A stretch of 64,000 nt of DNA from Corbicula japonica (GCA_038501625.1 JAZAYU010000038.1:1054001-1118000); one strand, 5' to 3'. Shown: positions 43,112-55,861, numbered from the stretch's first letter. The notes: generated from the letters alone by a model not told the origin. A program made the numbers and translations.

Positions 43112-46071
43112 GGTATGTACCCAGATCATGAGAATAGCGGATAACGATAGATTGTGAGTATAATGATAGATCGCCAACTCGGAGAAAACAGCATGGAGAG
43201 GTTAGTTATTATATTAATTTCACGTTATTGTGATCTAATATTTATCTTTTGCGATAGATAACAATCAAGCGATGTCCTACCCTTCCTCAGATACCCATAC
43301 ATTCGGAATCGGCTGTCAGATAAAGAGGAAAAGAGGAAAATGATCACGCAACATCTCAGATTTCTAAAAAAAAACTACATATTATGCCCGTTTAAAATAT
43401 ATTTAAACATGTTTTTGTACACGACACTGCTGTTATCAAAGATCAATATGTCTTCCTGCTTGAGCCAGTAACATGAGTATTTTCCTTAACAAACATCTTT
43501 TTATGCTCCCCGAAGAAATTCGGGGGAGCATATAGTCGCCGGGTTGTCCGTCCGTCCGTCAGTCCGTCAGTACGTCCCGCATTAGTACGTTAACACTCTA
43601 GCAGTCACATTTTTGCCTCGATTATTTTGAAACTTGGTCAGGATGTTTGTCCCAATGATTTCTCGGACGAGTTCGAATATGGGTCATCTGGGTCCAAAAA
43701 CTAGGTCACTGTTACTAAAAATAGAATTTTCTTGTTAACACTCTTGCGGTCACATTTTTACTCCGATTGTCATGAAACTTGGGCAGGATGTTTATCCCAA
43801 TAATTTCTTGGACGAGTTTGAATATGGGTCATCTGGGTCCAAAAACTAGGTCATTGTTACTTAAAATAGAATTTTCTTGTTAACACTCTAGCGGTCACAG
43901 TTTTGCTCCGATTGTCATGAAACTTGGTCAGGATGTCTGTCATAGTATTTTCTCAAATGAGTTTGAATATGGGTCATCTGGGTCCAAAAACTAGGTCACT
44001 GTTACTAAAAATAGAATTATCTTGTCTTGGCTGTAAATTTGTTACATCTCATTGGATTTCAAAATAACTTGGCACAAACTTTCAACATGACAAGGCAGTG
44101 TGTCGAGTACAATACCCATGTCGGTTGGTCCAAGGTCACGGTCACTGTTACTAAAAATAGAATTTTCTTGTAAACACTCTAGCAGTCACATTTTTGCTCC
44201 GATTGTCATGAAACTTGGTCAGGATGTCTCTCCCAGTAATTTCTCGGAGGAGTTCGAATATGGGTCATCTGGGTCCAAAAACTAGGTCACTGTTACTAAA
44301 AATAGAATTATCTTGTCTTGGCTGTAAATTTGTTATATCTCATTGGATTTCAAAATAACTTGGCACAAACTTTCAACATGACAAGGCAGTGTGTCGAGTA
44401 CAATACCCATGCCGGTTGGTCCAAGGTCAACGTCAATGTTGCTAAAAATAGAATTTTCTTGTTAACATTCTAGTGGTTACATTTTTTCTCCGATTGTCTC
44501 GAAACATGGTCCGGACGTATGTCCCTGTAATTACTTTGACGAGTTCGAATATGGGTCATCCTGGGTCAAAAACTAGAGCACTGTTACTAACAATAGAAAA
44601 ATCTTGTCTTGGCTGTAAAATTGTTATTTCTCATTGGATTTCAAAATAACTTGGCACAAATGTTCACCGAGACAAGGCGGTGTGTCGAGTATAGTACCCA
44701 TGCCTGTTGGTCCAAGGTCAAGGTCACTGTTACTAAAAATAGAATTTTTTTGTTAACACTGTAGCGGTCACATTTTTGCTCCGATTGTCACAAAACTTGG
44801 TCAGGACATATGTCCAAGTAATTACTTGGAACAGTCCGAATATGGGTCATCTGGGGTCAAAAACTAGGTCACTGTTAGTTAAAATAGAAAAATCTTGCCT
44901 TGGCTGTAAAATTGTTATTTCTCATTGGATTTAAATAACTTGGCACAAATGTAAACTATGACAAGGCAGTGTGTAGAGTACGATGCCCATCCCTGTTGGT
45001 CCAAGGTCAAGGTCAAGAAAAATAGAATTTTCTTGTTATAGTTTAATATAGCACCATTAATGTGTCCCCATAATTACCTCGGGGAGCATCCATCGGTTCC
45101 ACCGATATCTTGTTTCTGAGGCACCTGAAGCAAATTGGATAATAGAGATTCGCTCGGTTGATAATGGGAAAATCAAATATTTTAAGTCAATTATAAATTT
45201 AGCATATTGGCTCTATTAATATAAACCACAACTAAATCATACTACTTAATTGATACAGTTTTTTTTTAAAAAAACAGTAACTACCCAATCGGCAAAGTGG
45301 GCCGCTCTCATTACGTGAAAACGTATCTTACACCATAATAGTTATAGTAATTAACTAATGTATTTATCACCACCAAATACAGATTCGTTTTACCCGGGCG
45401 TTAAGAGGCTTTGGGGTTAGCTCTTAGTTAATGCCTTCGGGACAGAAAGAAATTGGGCTATTTCGAGAGATAATTAAGATAAATGGGTCATTTATCTTGT
45501 CAGTTGGGCTGGTGGTATTGTTTCATAAAGAAAGCAGTTTGAGGAAAGAGATGGAACCTGCAAAAAAAGCATAGAATAAATAGTATTAAGGTTGAAATAA
45601 GGGAAACTATACCATTATCCAGTAATTAATTTACGTTATCCATTGACTTTTTTTCTAGGCGAACCTCCGTTATCAAAATTGTTTTAGGTGACCAACATCA
45701 AAAACGTTTATTGAAGAAAACACTCAAGCTTCTGGCTTTAGTGGGAGGCATTTTAAATGTCGATGTGTTTGGCTTTGATTACAGCAGTTTCGTGTATTAA
45801 AACAGTTTGTTATATATTTTAATGACCGTTTGTGTAGTTTTCTTTAGAAATCAAGAATGTTGTGAAATAATTTTCCTGTTTTTTTTTACTTTATCTGACG
45901 GCCGATTCTAAATTTATAGGTATCAGAGGAAGGGTAGGATATAGCTTGATTGTTATCTATCGCATAAGATAAGTAGAACTAACCTCTCCATGCTTTTTTC
46001 TCCGAGTTGGCGATCTATCATTATACTCACAATCTATCGTTATCCGCGATTCCATTATCTGGGTACATACC
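43112..46071. mobile_element. ~3-kb element with ~200-bp inverted ends
   Basis: The left arm (43112-43325) begins 'ggtatgtacccagatcatga' and includes 'gatagatcgccaactcggag'. The right arm (45889-46071) is its reverse complement with indels. Enclosed are a long AGGTCA-rich repeat (43502-45112) and unassigned sequence. No transposase frame was found and I could not identify a target duplication. Confidence 0.7.
43502..45112. repeat. Internally repeated dispersed element (~240-300 bp units)
   Basis: It starts with a hairpin 'tgctccccgaagaaattcgg' + 'gggagca' and ends 'cctcggggagcatccatcgg'. Inside, about six diverged units contain 'gtcacatttttgctccgatt', 'gggtcatctgggtccaaaaa' + 'ctaggtcactg' and, in longer units, 'ttggtccaaggtcaaggtca'. 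It recalls a repeat type common in bivalves. The 61-codon plus frame at 44100 lies inside it. Confidence 0.85.
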
Positions 46072-46770
46072 ATGATTCTAATTATTTTAAATTATTTGTG
46101 TTAATATTCTACTAACTGTTTCATGTAAATTTACGTTTACTTTACAAAAACATGTCCAAAATGTGCATTTTAATTAGTAAAGGGGATAGTTATTATGTGT
46201 TGATCGAGTGTTAATAATTTAGTTTGTACATGTATGAAGCACACACACACACGTATACATTTTGTTTATTCATTACTTTTCGTTGATTTTTTTTAATTAG
46301 TACGTCAAGAAAGCAAGCGGGATAACTCGAAAGGAATGTTCTAAATAAGTGAGACACTTTAGATATGTTTAAACATTTCCGGAAAGGAGTTTAAAACTGT
46401 GGGAAATTGGGGAAAGCGATTTTGAGTAGTGAATTTGAAAATTAATCAAATGGCTTTGTTTTTATTTAAAGAAGTAGGTTAGGGACTGCTGAAATGTTTA
46501 TTTGTTTAGTTGTATATTTGTCAAAACAAATTTTATGAAAACAAAATAGGCACAGGGTAATACTTATTTGTAGCGAAAACTTTATGTTATCTTCATCTAG
46601 ACTAACTATGATCGTTTTGTCCATACACACTATTTTGAACGTTCTGTTAGATGTGCTTTGATATTTAACAAAATATGATTGCCAAGCTATGTTCCTAGTT
46701 TTACAGACAAATGTAACAATAAAACTAACCAATCACGAGCGATGTTTGGCTTCGGTTCCATATCCACTTC
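45113..46770. other. No gene recognised
   Basis: Apart from the right arm of the 3-kb element and a short (ca)n run near 46243, nothing is recognisable. The 88-codon minus frame at 46466-46732 lacks a domain. Confidence 0.45.
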
Positions 46771-46774
46771 GACA

Positions 46775-47125
46775 AATAAGTGAAATAAGCATATCAGGAA
46801 TCGCCACACTAACAAAAAACAGCCTCCCTACGCAGCGAAAAAGAAGAGAGCAAAAGAGAGCATGTTTGTTATAAGTATGTCAATTCAAATAAGACGCCAC
46901 AAACAATTAACAACAAGAGAACCTTTGGGGGATACCGCATTGAAACTGTCAGTGGCAAAACTAATTGCCACTGCGGGTTTAAACCAGGTTCTATGGTGCA
47001 CCAACCTCACACTTGCCCCAACAGGTTCTCATATCGCAAAACAATCACAAGTTTTCTTGGTGAAATAACTCCACCTATCAAAGTTGCATCCAAAAGCACG
47101 CAAACATATAAAACATAAGAAACAT
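46775..47125 (+). repeat. Dispersed repeat R1, full-length-like copy
   Basis: Co-linear with the 42333 copy: 'gtgaaataagcatatcagga', 'cgccacaaacaattaacaac', 'gggtttaaaccaggttctat' + 'ggtgcacc', 'catataaaacataagaaaca'. Confidence 0.8.
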
Positions 47126-48141
47126 ATTGTTAGTGGAAAGTCAAAAGGGTCATTATAACCTCCTTTTTTCAATTGCTGATGGCTCCTTCTGGCTTTCAAT
47201 TCTTCTATTTTATTATATTATATTAAAACAATATAAAACCAAATAAATGAAGGCAATCCGATGCATTGTTTTATAGGAAACTACATTAATATTTACCATG
47301 CCTAGTAAAAGATGAGGGCCAACGCAGAGAGTCATTCAACTCTCAATCTGTACAGAACGGTCTCGAATTCGAGACTAAAACAAAACGTCTTCCTAGCTAT
47401 TTACATGTGTGTTACTTTACTCTTATCGATACGTTCATTACATGTTGAATACGACATCTTTTTGCACCTGCAAGCCACTTTTTGCATCTCATGTCACAAA
47501 AAATGGTATACTCTTGAAAATGTACCGCCACTTTGCTTCCGCCTCACTGTTGCTATATCTGTTTCGTGGACAATAAATTATTATAAATGTTTACATGAAT
47601 TCAATGAAATGTTAAATAAAATGTTACTGATTAGGTAAGTTCTGATATTTAAACGTGCACATCCAGTCCCATCTATCATACCTACTACATAAGGTCCGTG
47701 TATAGCGACGTGTGAGGTGTGTTTTAGAAATAAACCATTTGTGACAGGAATTTATAGATTAAGATACAAGTGTCAATAATTAAAAACATAAGTCGACCCT
47801 GATTAGAAAAATTAAGTTCTTGGTGGTTGTTTGACACAATTAATTTTCAACATATGATAAGTTTACGTAGACAGACAAGAGCATTATTAAAATACTTTCC
47901 ATTCTTACTTCTCTTGTGACTGAATTCATCTGAATATGCTTCTCAACAACTCTATAAACATTATAAATTAAAAATACACACCTTTTCAAATCAAGAGGGG
48001 TTTTCAACGTTGTTTTTCGGTAAACTTGTGAATAAAATGAAATCTTACTTCCGGAATGAACATACTTTCTTCGAATTGTCAAACCAGGTTAAGGGGTCGA
48101 AGTGTCTTCAAATCAGGTGTCGAAACGACAATGGTCGAAAT

Positions 48142-48478
48142 CACTGGCGCTTGACCAGCCGCCCCACCCCTGCCAACCCTTACTAATACGCCTTTTTTGT
48201 AAAAATGGTGTCAAGTCACTAATATTATTCCATTCTATAAGAATATGCGAAAATACACCGTCAAAATCGTAGTCTAAAAAAAATTATATTTCTATGTATA
48301 TAATTGAATATTCAATTATATACATAGAAATATACTTCTTTTAGAATATGATTTTGACGGTGTATTTTCGCATATTTTAATAGAATGGAATAATATAAGT
48401 GACTTGACACCATTTTTACAAAAAAGGGCGTATTAGTAAGGGTTGCCAGGGGGTGGGGCGGCTGGTCAAGCGCCAGTG
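48142..48478. mobile_element. 337-bp near-perfect fold-back with perfect 8-bp target duplication
   Basis: The two halves are reverse complements for about 160 bp, meeting at 'ttgaatattcaa' near 48310. Ends are CACTGGCGCTTGACCAGCCG and its inverse. GTCGAAAT flanks both sides exactly (48134-48141 and 48479-48486). An 8-bp duplication fits hAT-type (or P-type) transposition. It has no coding capacity. The few arm mismatches imply a recent insertion or ongoing arm correction. Confidence 0.93.
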
Positions 48479-49130
48479 GTCGAAATGTCTATGGAAATAG
48501 GTAGGGGTCAAATGGGTCGAGATGTCTCGATACGAAAAACGCTGCATATTGATTTCGTTTACAGCAATTCTGTTGGAGCATGCGCACTGGTGACAGTTGC
48601 TGGTAGAAAAAATCCAGTAATTTAAAATTAGGTAAAAAAACTTTATTTTTCAGTGGACAGAATATTTGTCATTGCCTTGTACCAAGAAAACCCTCAAACA
48701 TATCAAGAAAGTGTGTACTTATTTATTTCTTTCATGCATGTTTGCATCTGATAGGGCCTGCGGTTAAGTGCCATAGTAATCGTTTAATTTCAATGTTCGG
48801 ATACATGTATAATATTACACAAGGGCTTTTAAAATCGATACTATTTATTTTAGAACTGCAAATCAATAAGGACAGTTCAGGAAAGCATAAAATATTGGGA
48901 TGTTTCTCCAAGATTCAAATGTCTAGGCATTTGACATAGTAAAAACAATACAGTGGAGGATGCTGGCAGGTCTGGACCTTCAGACAATAAAAGTCATACC
49001 TATGATCGATTTCAAATTACCTCTATCCAGTTTTCAGGTACCAATCATACTTCGGCCAGGGGGATTGCAGATAAAGGCGATAAAAGGAGCATATTGAGAA
49101 AAAAATGTTTTATTACAGTTATCTGGTCTA

Positions 49131-49620
49131 GAAAACAGCTGTTTTTATGGACTGTCTGTAAATTTACAGACTGTCAGTTTATTTATAGATAAATGTGTCT
49201 GTAAATTTATGGACAAGGGTTGATACAAAAGTTAACACATTTTAGAAATTTACAAACCTAAAGCATTATTGTTAATTCTGATAGCAAAGAGCATGGCATA
49301 GGGCATAAACAAAAAGAACGGAAGTTTGTTAACACTGCTATTTCTTCTCCAACATGGTCATCAATGATCTTACAACATTCCACACAATCATCTGAACATA
49401 ATAATTATCTTTTTAAAAAAGTTATGTTGATTTACAATAATTAATACTAATTTATTTGTAGATTTCATTCATTTTTATCCCAATGTGGTGTAGAACCAAG
49501 ATTTAAATTTTTGACAACTTTTGAAACCACCCTTGTCCATATATTTACAGATATATTAATCTATAAATAAACAGACAGTCTATAAATTTACAGACAGTCC
49601 GTAAAAACAGCGGTTTCCTT
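49131..49620. mobile_element. Fold-back element with ~90-bp arms
   Basis: The left arm 'cagctgtttttatggactgt' + 'ctgtaaatttacagactgtc' ... 'atggacaagggttg' is inverted at the right (about 49528-49617). The arms themselves contain repeated 'ctgtaaatttacagac' palindromes. The interior (about 300 bp) is unassigned. Boundaries and target duplication are unclear. Confidence 0.75.
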
Positions 49621-51770
49621 GACCTGGTTATTGTTAAAATAAGGGAAACATTTTAAAACATTTTTTTTATTTAGAAATAAATTGTAACTTGTCATAAAAT
49701 TATCTAATGCAGGTACTAAAATGTAAAATGTTCTCATTCTTTATCAACTTTTTAGCACAAAGCAAAAGCCTCTGTGATCTATCCCAATTTTTAACTGAGA
49801 AAACTGATAAAGAAACATAAACTAAATTATTTTTGGTATCACATCAGGGGTGTTTTCCTTAACAAACTGACGCCGATAGTCGGCGTCTTCCCCGGGAAAA
49901 AAAATTCCCCAAACGAAAATCACTTTCCCCTTGTAAAGTGATAATTTTTTAGCAAAACGTAACCAGAAGCTTAATTTATAGTTATGCTTAATCTATTTCA
50001 TCTTAAATCTGCACAATTTTCACGAATATTTGTTAGAAATTAGGTACGTACGCAACCTAGTATTATTTGTCGAATGTTCTTAAATTTAGATTTGCTACAT
50101 CACAGAAACTGTATCCTCCACGTCAACTTTAACATTACTGGTACCGGATTATCGTCGTGTTGGGAATAAAGGCATTCTACCTGCCAGTTTTAAGTGGATT
50201 TTACAACAGTTGAATACTGAGCGTATGGCCGTAAATTAGGGCTAAAATACGACTCGTCCGCCGAATTCCTCAATAACATACGACCCGTGGACTTCCGAAA
50301 AAGAAAATCACAACCATCAACGTAGACACACGTAGTAAATTAAAACCCCGCCTAAAATCTTTCAGGTCACACCGTTTATAAGTAGATAAAATGTTTTGCT
50401 AAAACAATAAGCTCCGCCCACTTTAAAAATACCAACTTGTCGATTAAACGCTTGCGCACGCCAGTCTTATTATCGCCGAGAAATGTTTTCTGACACCGGG
50501 CAAAAAAACGAATCTGTTGTTTTGATAATTGACAATTAATTGAAGATTAACTGGGTAAATTGCTCGTGTATATTTTCTTCGTCGTGCTTTTAAACGGATG
50601 CGGCCTGTTTGCACTGTCAGGTAAAACAAACGACGAATAATGCAAAGTACGAACAACAGAATTCGGCGCCATGTTCTGTCACAAAAATACGAATCGTCAG
50701 GTGAAACACACATTCAAAACTGTGCCGGGCAATCATTTTTATCCCAAGATTTTTATATCCCGTATCTTCCGGAATATTCATTGAAGTCCAAATTTACGAT
50801 ATGACTCACAACTACAATAAAAATTAAATATCGCGACATTAAAAAGTCAAAGTACCGTGTAATTTTATGATCATTTATCATCGTTCGTTTCGTGTTCTAT
50901 TAGCATGTGCCAAAGGGGGGGATGGGGGTCAGTGGAATTGCTCGAACCTTCCTTTTGAGCAGCAATATTTAATTTTCTTGGGGAATTCAGCAATTAAGTA
51001 TGAAATAATCAATAACTTCCCAACCACTGGCCTAAACAAAAGATTTCTGGAAATCTTGCATCCGAAAAGATTTTGATTCTAATCACACAATGGATACATT
51101 TTAAGCAGGCTCAGAAAGTGAGCAAGTATAAATAAACTTATTCTTGTACTGTTTAAGATCAGATAACAAAGAGACTTGCCTAAATAGACTGCTTGGTAAT
51201 GAAAGCTAAAGTAAAAAAAAGAAAGACAGAAGCATAAACTCGATTATAAACTTTCACTGTAGCTAATACAAGTAAGAGTGCATAATAAACTAAATTTTCC
51301 CCAATTTGGTATTTTTCACGCATTTTTCCCCTTTTGACCAGCATCCAGCGTCTTCCCCTCTTCCTTAAAAAACCCCTGCACATAGTATATTTTAACATAT
51401 GCAGTAACTGTCTACTGAAAAGTTTGATGATTTCAATAAACATTTTAATATATGATTAATTTTAGGCATAGCTGCTGTATCATCATACTTACTCATACCA
51501 ATTGTATGGAAATAATGAATTCCGTTGTTTTGGCACTAATTAAGTAATTTCGAAATGGTCAATGGTAAATGTTTAAAACCATTGAGATTGCACTTTGCAT
51601 ATAAAAGTATTTATGTTTATGAATTTATTATTGTTGTTCAAGATAAAACAAAATAACTGTTGCTGCATGTTGCATAATATGAAAACTGATATATTTGAAA
51701 TTGTGTTTGTTTCTCTCATAAAAATTACACTAATTACTAAGCAGTATTTTAAAGACAGGTTCCCAGTTCA
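49621..51770. other. No gene recognised
   Basis: A GC-richer stretch (50100-50720) has several short frames on both strands but no recognisable domain or splice-bounded exon. Phrases such as 'gtcggcgtcttccccgggaa' (49874) and 'cagcgtcttcccctcttcct' (51344) look like the ends of another inverted repeat. Confidence 0.4.
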
Positions 51771-51779
51771 GGACATCAA

Positions 51780-52075
51780 TACCCAAGATCATAGAACTAA
51801 AACTAGAGACAAGTCAAAAATCTCAAGCTTCTGATTGGTTGAAATGGAGACCAATCTCCATTTCAGCCAGTCTGGGTTGAAGGTTATAAAACTGAGTTTG
51901 GAAACCAGTCTCAAATCTCAAGCATCTGATTGGCTGAAATGGCGACTGGTCGCCATTTCAGCCAATCAGATGCTTGAGATTGAGACTGGTTTCCATGCTC
52001 AGCTTTATAACCTTCAGCCCAGGTGCTTGAGATTTGAGACTTATCTCCAATCACAGTTTTATTTTCTTGTGACAC
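51780..52075. mobile_element. CCAAT fold-back MITE (family C), compound copy
   Basis: It contains the family's best palindrome: 'catctgattggctgaaatgg' + 'cgactggtcgccatttcagc' + 'caatcagatgcttgag', nearly perfect about 51950. It is flanked by additional partial arms on both sides ('cttctgattggttgaaatgg' at 51829, 'aggtgcttgagatttgagac' at 52021), as if one copy inserted into another. Confidence 0.8.
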
Positions 52076-52832
52076 GTTTTTTCTCCGGATCTGGTTAAAT
52101 TTATTATTTGGTTTTATTTGCTTTTTTTCATTAATATCTTACATATTATTGTTTCTGTTTTGTAAATATATTTTATAATAAATAAATAGGCATATCTTCA
52201 TATGAATATTTGTTGTGCTAGGGAATAACATAATTAGTAAAAATTGTGTATATTCAAGGTATGCTGCTCGTGAAAATATCCACAGCAGAAATGTCTTTCC
52301 ACATAAATGCTTTGCTATGAGTAAAATTTCACAAATGTTGTAAAATATATTGATATCATTAAAATAATAAGGAAGTGTATCCTGGACCAGATGCCGGTCA
52401 GGAGATTATACGAGTATTTTTGTATCCGGATCCAGTTGAGGAGACTATACTGGTACTATTTTCTCCTCGATGGGATCCAGATACAGATAGTGTGATATTT
52501 AACATTTATCACTTTAGCAAAGTTTTTATAAAAAACATAGTCACATTGTTAAAATTACAAATTCTTTTAAAAAAATACAGGATAATAAAAAGGGACATCG
52601 CCGACGTGTCCCTATCTCAAATCAAACGTGATATTGCAACATGGAGCAAAATATGTTACGAATGAGTTCAGTACATAAGCATTCACATGCTTCAACTTCT
52701 TTGAAGAATTATTATATGTAAACCATGAATTTTCACCATTTTTGTACTGATTACAATGTTCCATAAAACATTTTAAAAGAAAATCATTTTTACATAAACA
52801 GTACATGTATGTCATTGTTACAACTTGATTAA

Positions 52833-53031
52833 CCCTTTCCTCCATTTAAATGCATTTTTACACACATCCATGCCATCTGATCAGGATCTGCACTGGTCGC
52901 GTTTTGGTCAGAAATAACCTAACGAATCAAAAAGTGAACAGTGCAGATCCTGATCAGATGGCACAGATGTGCTGGCTGATCTGGATCTACACTGTTTGCC
53001 CACGCAATAAAGGTGTGTCTGGAGGAAAGGG
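52833..53031. mobile_element. TTAA-flanked palindromic element (family P), best copy
   Basis: Perfect TTAA on both sides (52829-52832, 53032-53035). Ends CCCTTTCCTCCA / GGAGGAAAGGG. The interior 'catctgatcaggatctgcac' pairs with 'gtgcagatcctgatcagatg', and the centre 'aaataacctaacgaatcaaa' separates the arms. 199 bp with no coding potential. A piggyBac-type non-autonomous element is likely. Confidence 0.88.
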
Positions 53032-53284
53032 TTAAAGAGTAAAACTATGATGTGATTTTGATTACAGAAAAGGGTTGTGTTACCTATGACAGTTTTTAAA
53101 ATACAAATTTTACCTGCATATGAGAATTTATATAATGTGTGATCTGATAGACAAAATATTCAAACATAAAATTATATAATTTTAAAATGTGCAATTCTCA
53201 AATAACTTGTTTGCTTTTCATGAGTACATTAAGTACTGAGTACTACTTAATTACTCAAGTACTGAACCTCAATATACATTTTAT

Positions 53285-53560
53285 GTGTGACCAGTGCAGA
53301 TCCAGATTGCCTGGCACATCAAATCAAATCAATGCATTCTTATCAGGATCTGCACTGTTCGGTTTTTGGTCAGAAATGTTAACAAAAAAGTCATCCGGCA
53401 CATTTTTGCAATCAGGATCTGCACTATTTACTTTTAAATTTAATTTGGTTATTGACTGGTGTAGATCCTGATTAGATGGCACAGATGTGCCAGCTGATCT
53501 GGATCTTCCCTTGTCGCTCATGCAGTAAATGCATTTATATGGAGTAAGGGAGAACTTACC
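53285..53560. mobile_element. Family P palindromic element, rearranged copy
   Basis: Contains three to four family P blocks ('gatcaggatctgcactgttc', 'aatcaggatctgcactattt', 'tagatcctgattagatggca', 'gctgatctggatcttccc') in an order differing from the intact copy. It is diverged or compound, with no TTAA ends. Confidence 0.7.
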
Positions 53561-54054
53561 TCCAAATTAATGCTGCAAAAAAAGTTATCAATGTAAGATA
53601 ATAACTACAGTATGTGGCCTGATGGTCAAGATAAACAGAGGTCAAAGCATCTTGTTCGGATGTTACCAAAATATTTTTCTTAAATATTGTATAGTGGGTG
53701 AAATAAAATCTCCATTGTTTAGATTTTATCATCCGAAAGGAAATTTCTACTTGAGCATATCATCCCTCCTAAGTTGGGATTAACACTCAGTATGATAGAA
53801 TTTCATTTTCGTGAGAATTGAAGATTGGGGCACTTGATAGATTATGACCTTTTTTATTATTATGGTATTTATGTTAAAAATGTTTATCTTGTATCAGTAT
53901 CGCTTAATTTTTCAGCAATATCATTTAATTTGATGTGTTTAAATTTAACAGATAAAGTATACATGTAATTTTTTGCAGGGGTTTGTATTCACCAAACAAA
54001 TCTACATGTACATCAAATCGATACATGTGCAAAAAGCTAGAACCCTATAATCAA

Positions 54055-54240
54055 TATCTCTTGGGCAAACAGTGTAGATCCAGATCAGCTAGCACATTCA
54101 TGCTGTCTGATCAGGATTTGCACTGTTTGCTTTTAGAGTCTTAGGTTATTTATGAAGCCGCCATTTCAGCCAATCAGATGCTTGAGATTTGAGACTGGTT
54201 TCCATGCTCAGCTTTATAACCTTGGGCACTGGTCACACAT
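54055..54240. mobile_element. Family P fragment joined to family C fragment
   Basis: 'gtgtagatccagatcagcta' + 'gcacattcatgctgtctgat' (family P left half) is followed directly at about 54158 by 'gccgccatttcagccaatca' + 'gatgcttgagatttgagact' and 'ctcagctttataaccttggg' (family C right half). Confidence 0.75.
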
Positions 54241-55860
54241 GTGGTACATGTAAACCTGTATAGATTATTTTGTATTTTGCAAGGACAGGATACAAGTAAA
54301 TTTTTAAAAAGTTTAACTTCCATTCAAATAAACAAAATGACAATATTTGGCAGGAAAACAACACTGTAATTCCCGAAAATTGTTCTTTAAATGTCAGTCC
54401 GCTCTTTTCTTACAATTGTCCAAGTGTTGTCTGGATTTTTAAATGATGAATCGGTCCCCAATAACCTTCAAAATAAACGTGCATTGGATGACAGTGATCA
54501 AATTATGACAAAAAACCAAGTGTTCAGATTATTTTGACAGCATAATTTTATCAGTTTGAGAGCCAGCAATAAACTTTGGGCAATACTTCAGTTTCTATCA
54601 TTGAAGATTTTGTTTAAATAGTAAATAAGCTTTCCCAGCATGTATGTTAGTTACGCTGGTGGAGAAAAAATAACAGATTGGAAATTGAAGTACATTGAAA
54701 ACTGGGCAAAATTAGTGACAACATTTGTTAAAATGATTTATTATTTGGTAGGATAACAAAACAGGGAAAATATGTAAAGGTTTTGACAAAAATCGTTCAC
54801 TGATTAATGGATTTACAGTGAAGTATAGACAGATACTGTCAAATAATGGTACATTAAGGATTGTTTGACGCATGTTGATGTAACAGTAACACTTAAAAAA
54901 ATATTTGTACTTCAGATTGGTTTATCTAATGGACAGCTCATTTTTGTTCCCAGGTTTTGTGTGATACAGTTTGGACTGAAGTTCTCCCTGTTGAAATTAC
55001 TTAATTGATTGGTCTCTGCTTTCGTTATCTTCATTAACTGGAAGGGAGTGTTGTGATAGATCGGCAAAAAAACAAACACTCGGCATACATGTGGAAATTT
55101 GCTAATTGAATGGGATTATTATCTGAAAATCGGTTAACTTGGAGTTTTATTATTTTCTATACGTACTTGACTGTTTGTGATCAAAACTTAATAGGAACAT
55201 ATATATATAAAACTTATAACATGTTGAATGTTTGTGATAAAAACGTGGAGTCAGTTCTTGTTTAACATTTTGATAATAATTATTAGAAAAAATATGATCA
55301 GGGATATCAACTGATGCAGATTCTTTTATTTTGAAGAACAAAATGGAAGTTTGCCACTTTTGATCTTACCTAATTCTAAGCTTGGGGTCATATTTTTTTG
55401 GAAGAGATACATGTACATGTATCCGAAATAAAGAAAGCAGATAAAATATTGTATCTATTGCATTTTAAATATAAAGTCAATATTTATTTAAGTTTTAACT
55501 CTTGAAAATAAATTAAAATGAATTTTATGACCAAAGCTTACTTTATACAAAAAAAAATTTGCAAAAGTTTGATTTTCACATCATGAAAATTCTCAGCCAT
55601 GGTCAAATTATCCCTGGTTTTCAAACACAATATATGAAATTTCTTTAACTTAATTTAAATTTATTTTCAAGAATAAATATTTACTTCATATTTAAAATTC
55701 AATAGACATAATATTGATAATTTTTCTTGCAACATCCGACCACTTTTCTTTGATTCTACTGCTTCAAAATCACAACTGTCAAGAATAAGGTCGGAACGGA
55801 AGCAGAAAAAAATTCAGATTTGCTTATGAAAATGCAAGAACCTGCATGGATTGAAATCCC
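54241..55860. other. No gene recognised
   Basis: AT-rich sequence with only short frames (63 codons at 55150-55341 minus) and no recognisable domain, array or element ends. Confidence 0.45.
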
Positions 55861-55861
55861 T

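Noticed and set aside
52375..52665. A frame starting YPGPDAGQEIIRVFLYPDPV that looks coding
   Set aside because: It starts with GTG, and the pattern arises from a locally repeated 'tatcc(t/g)gacc'-type sequence; it soon turns into AT-driven text with no domain.
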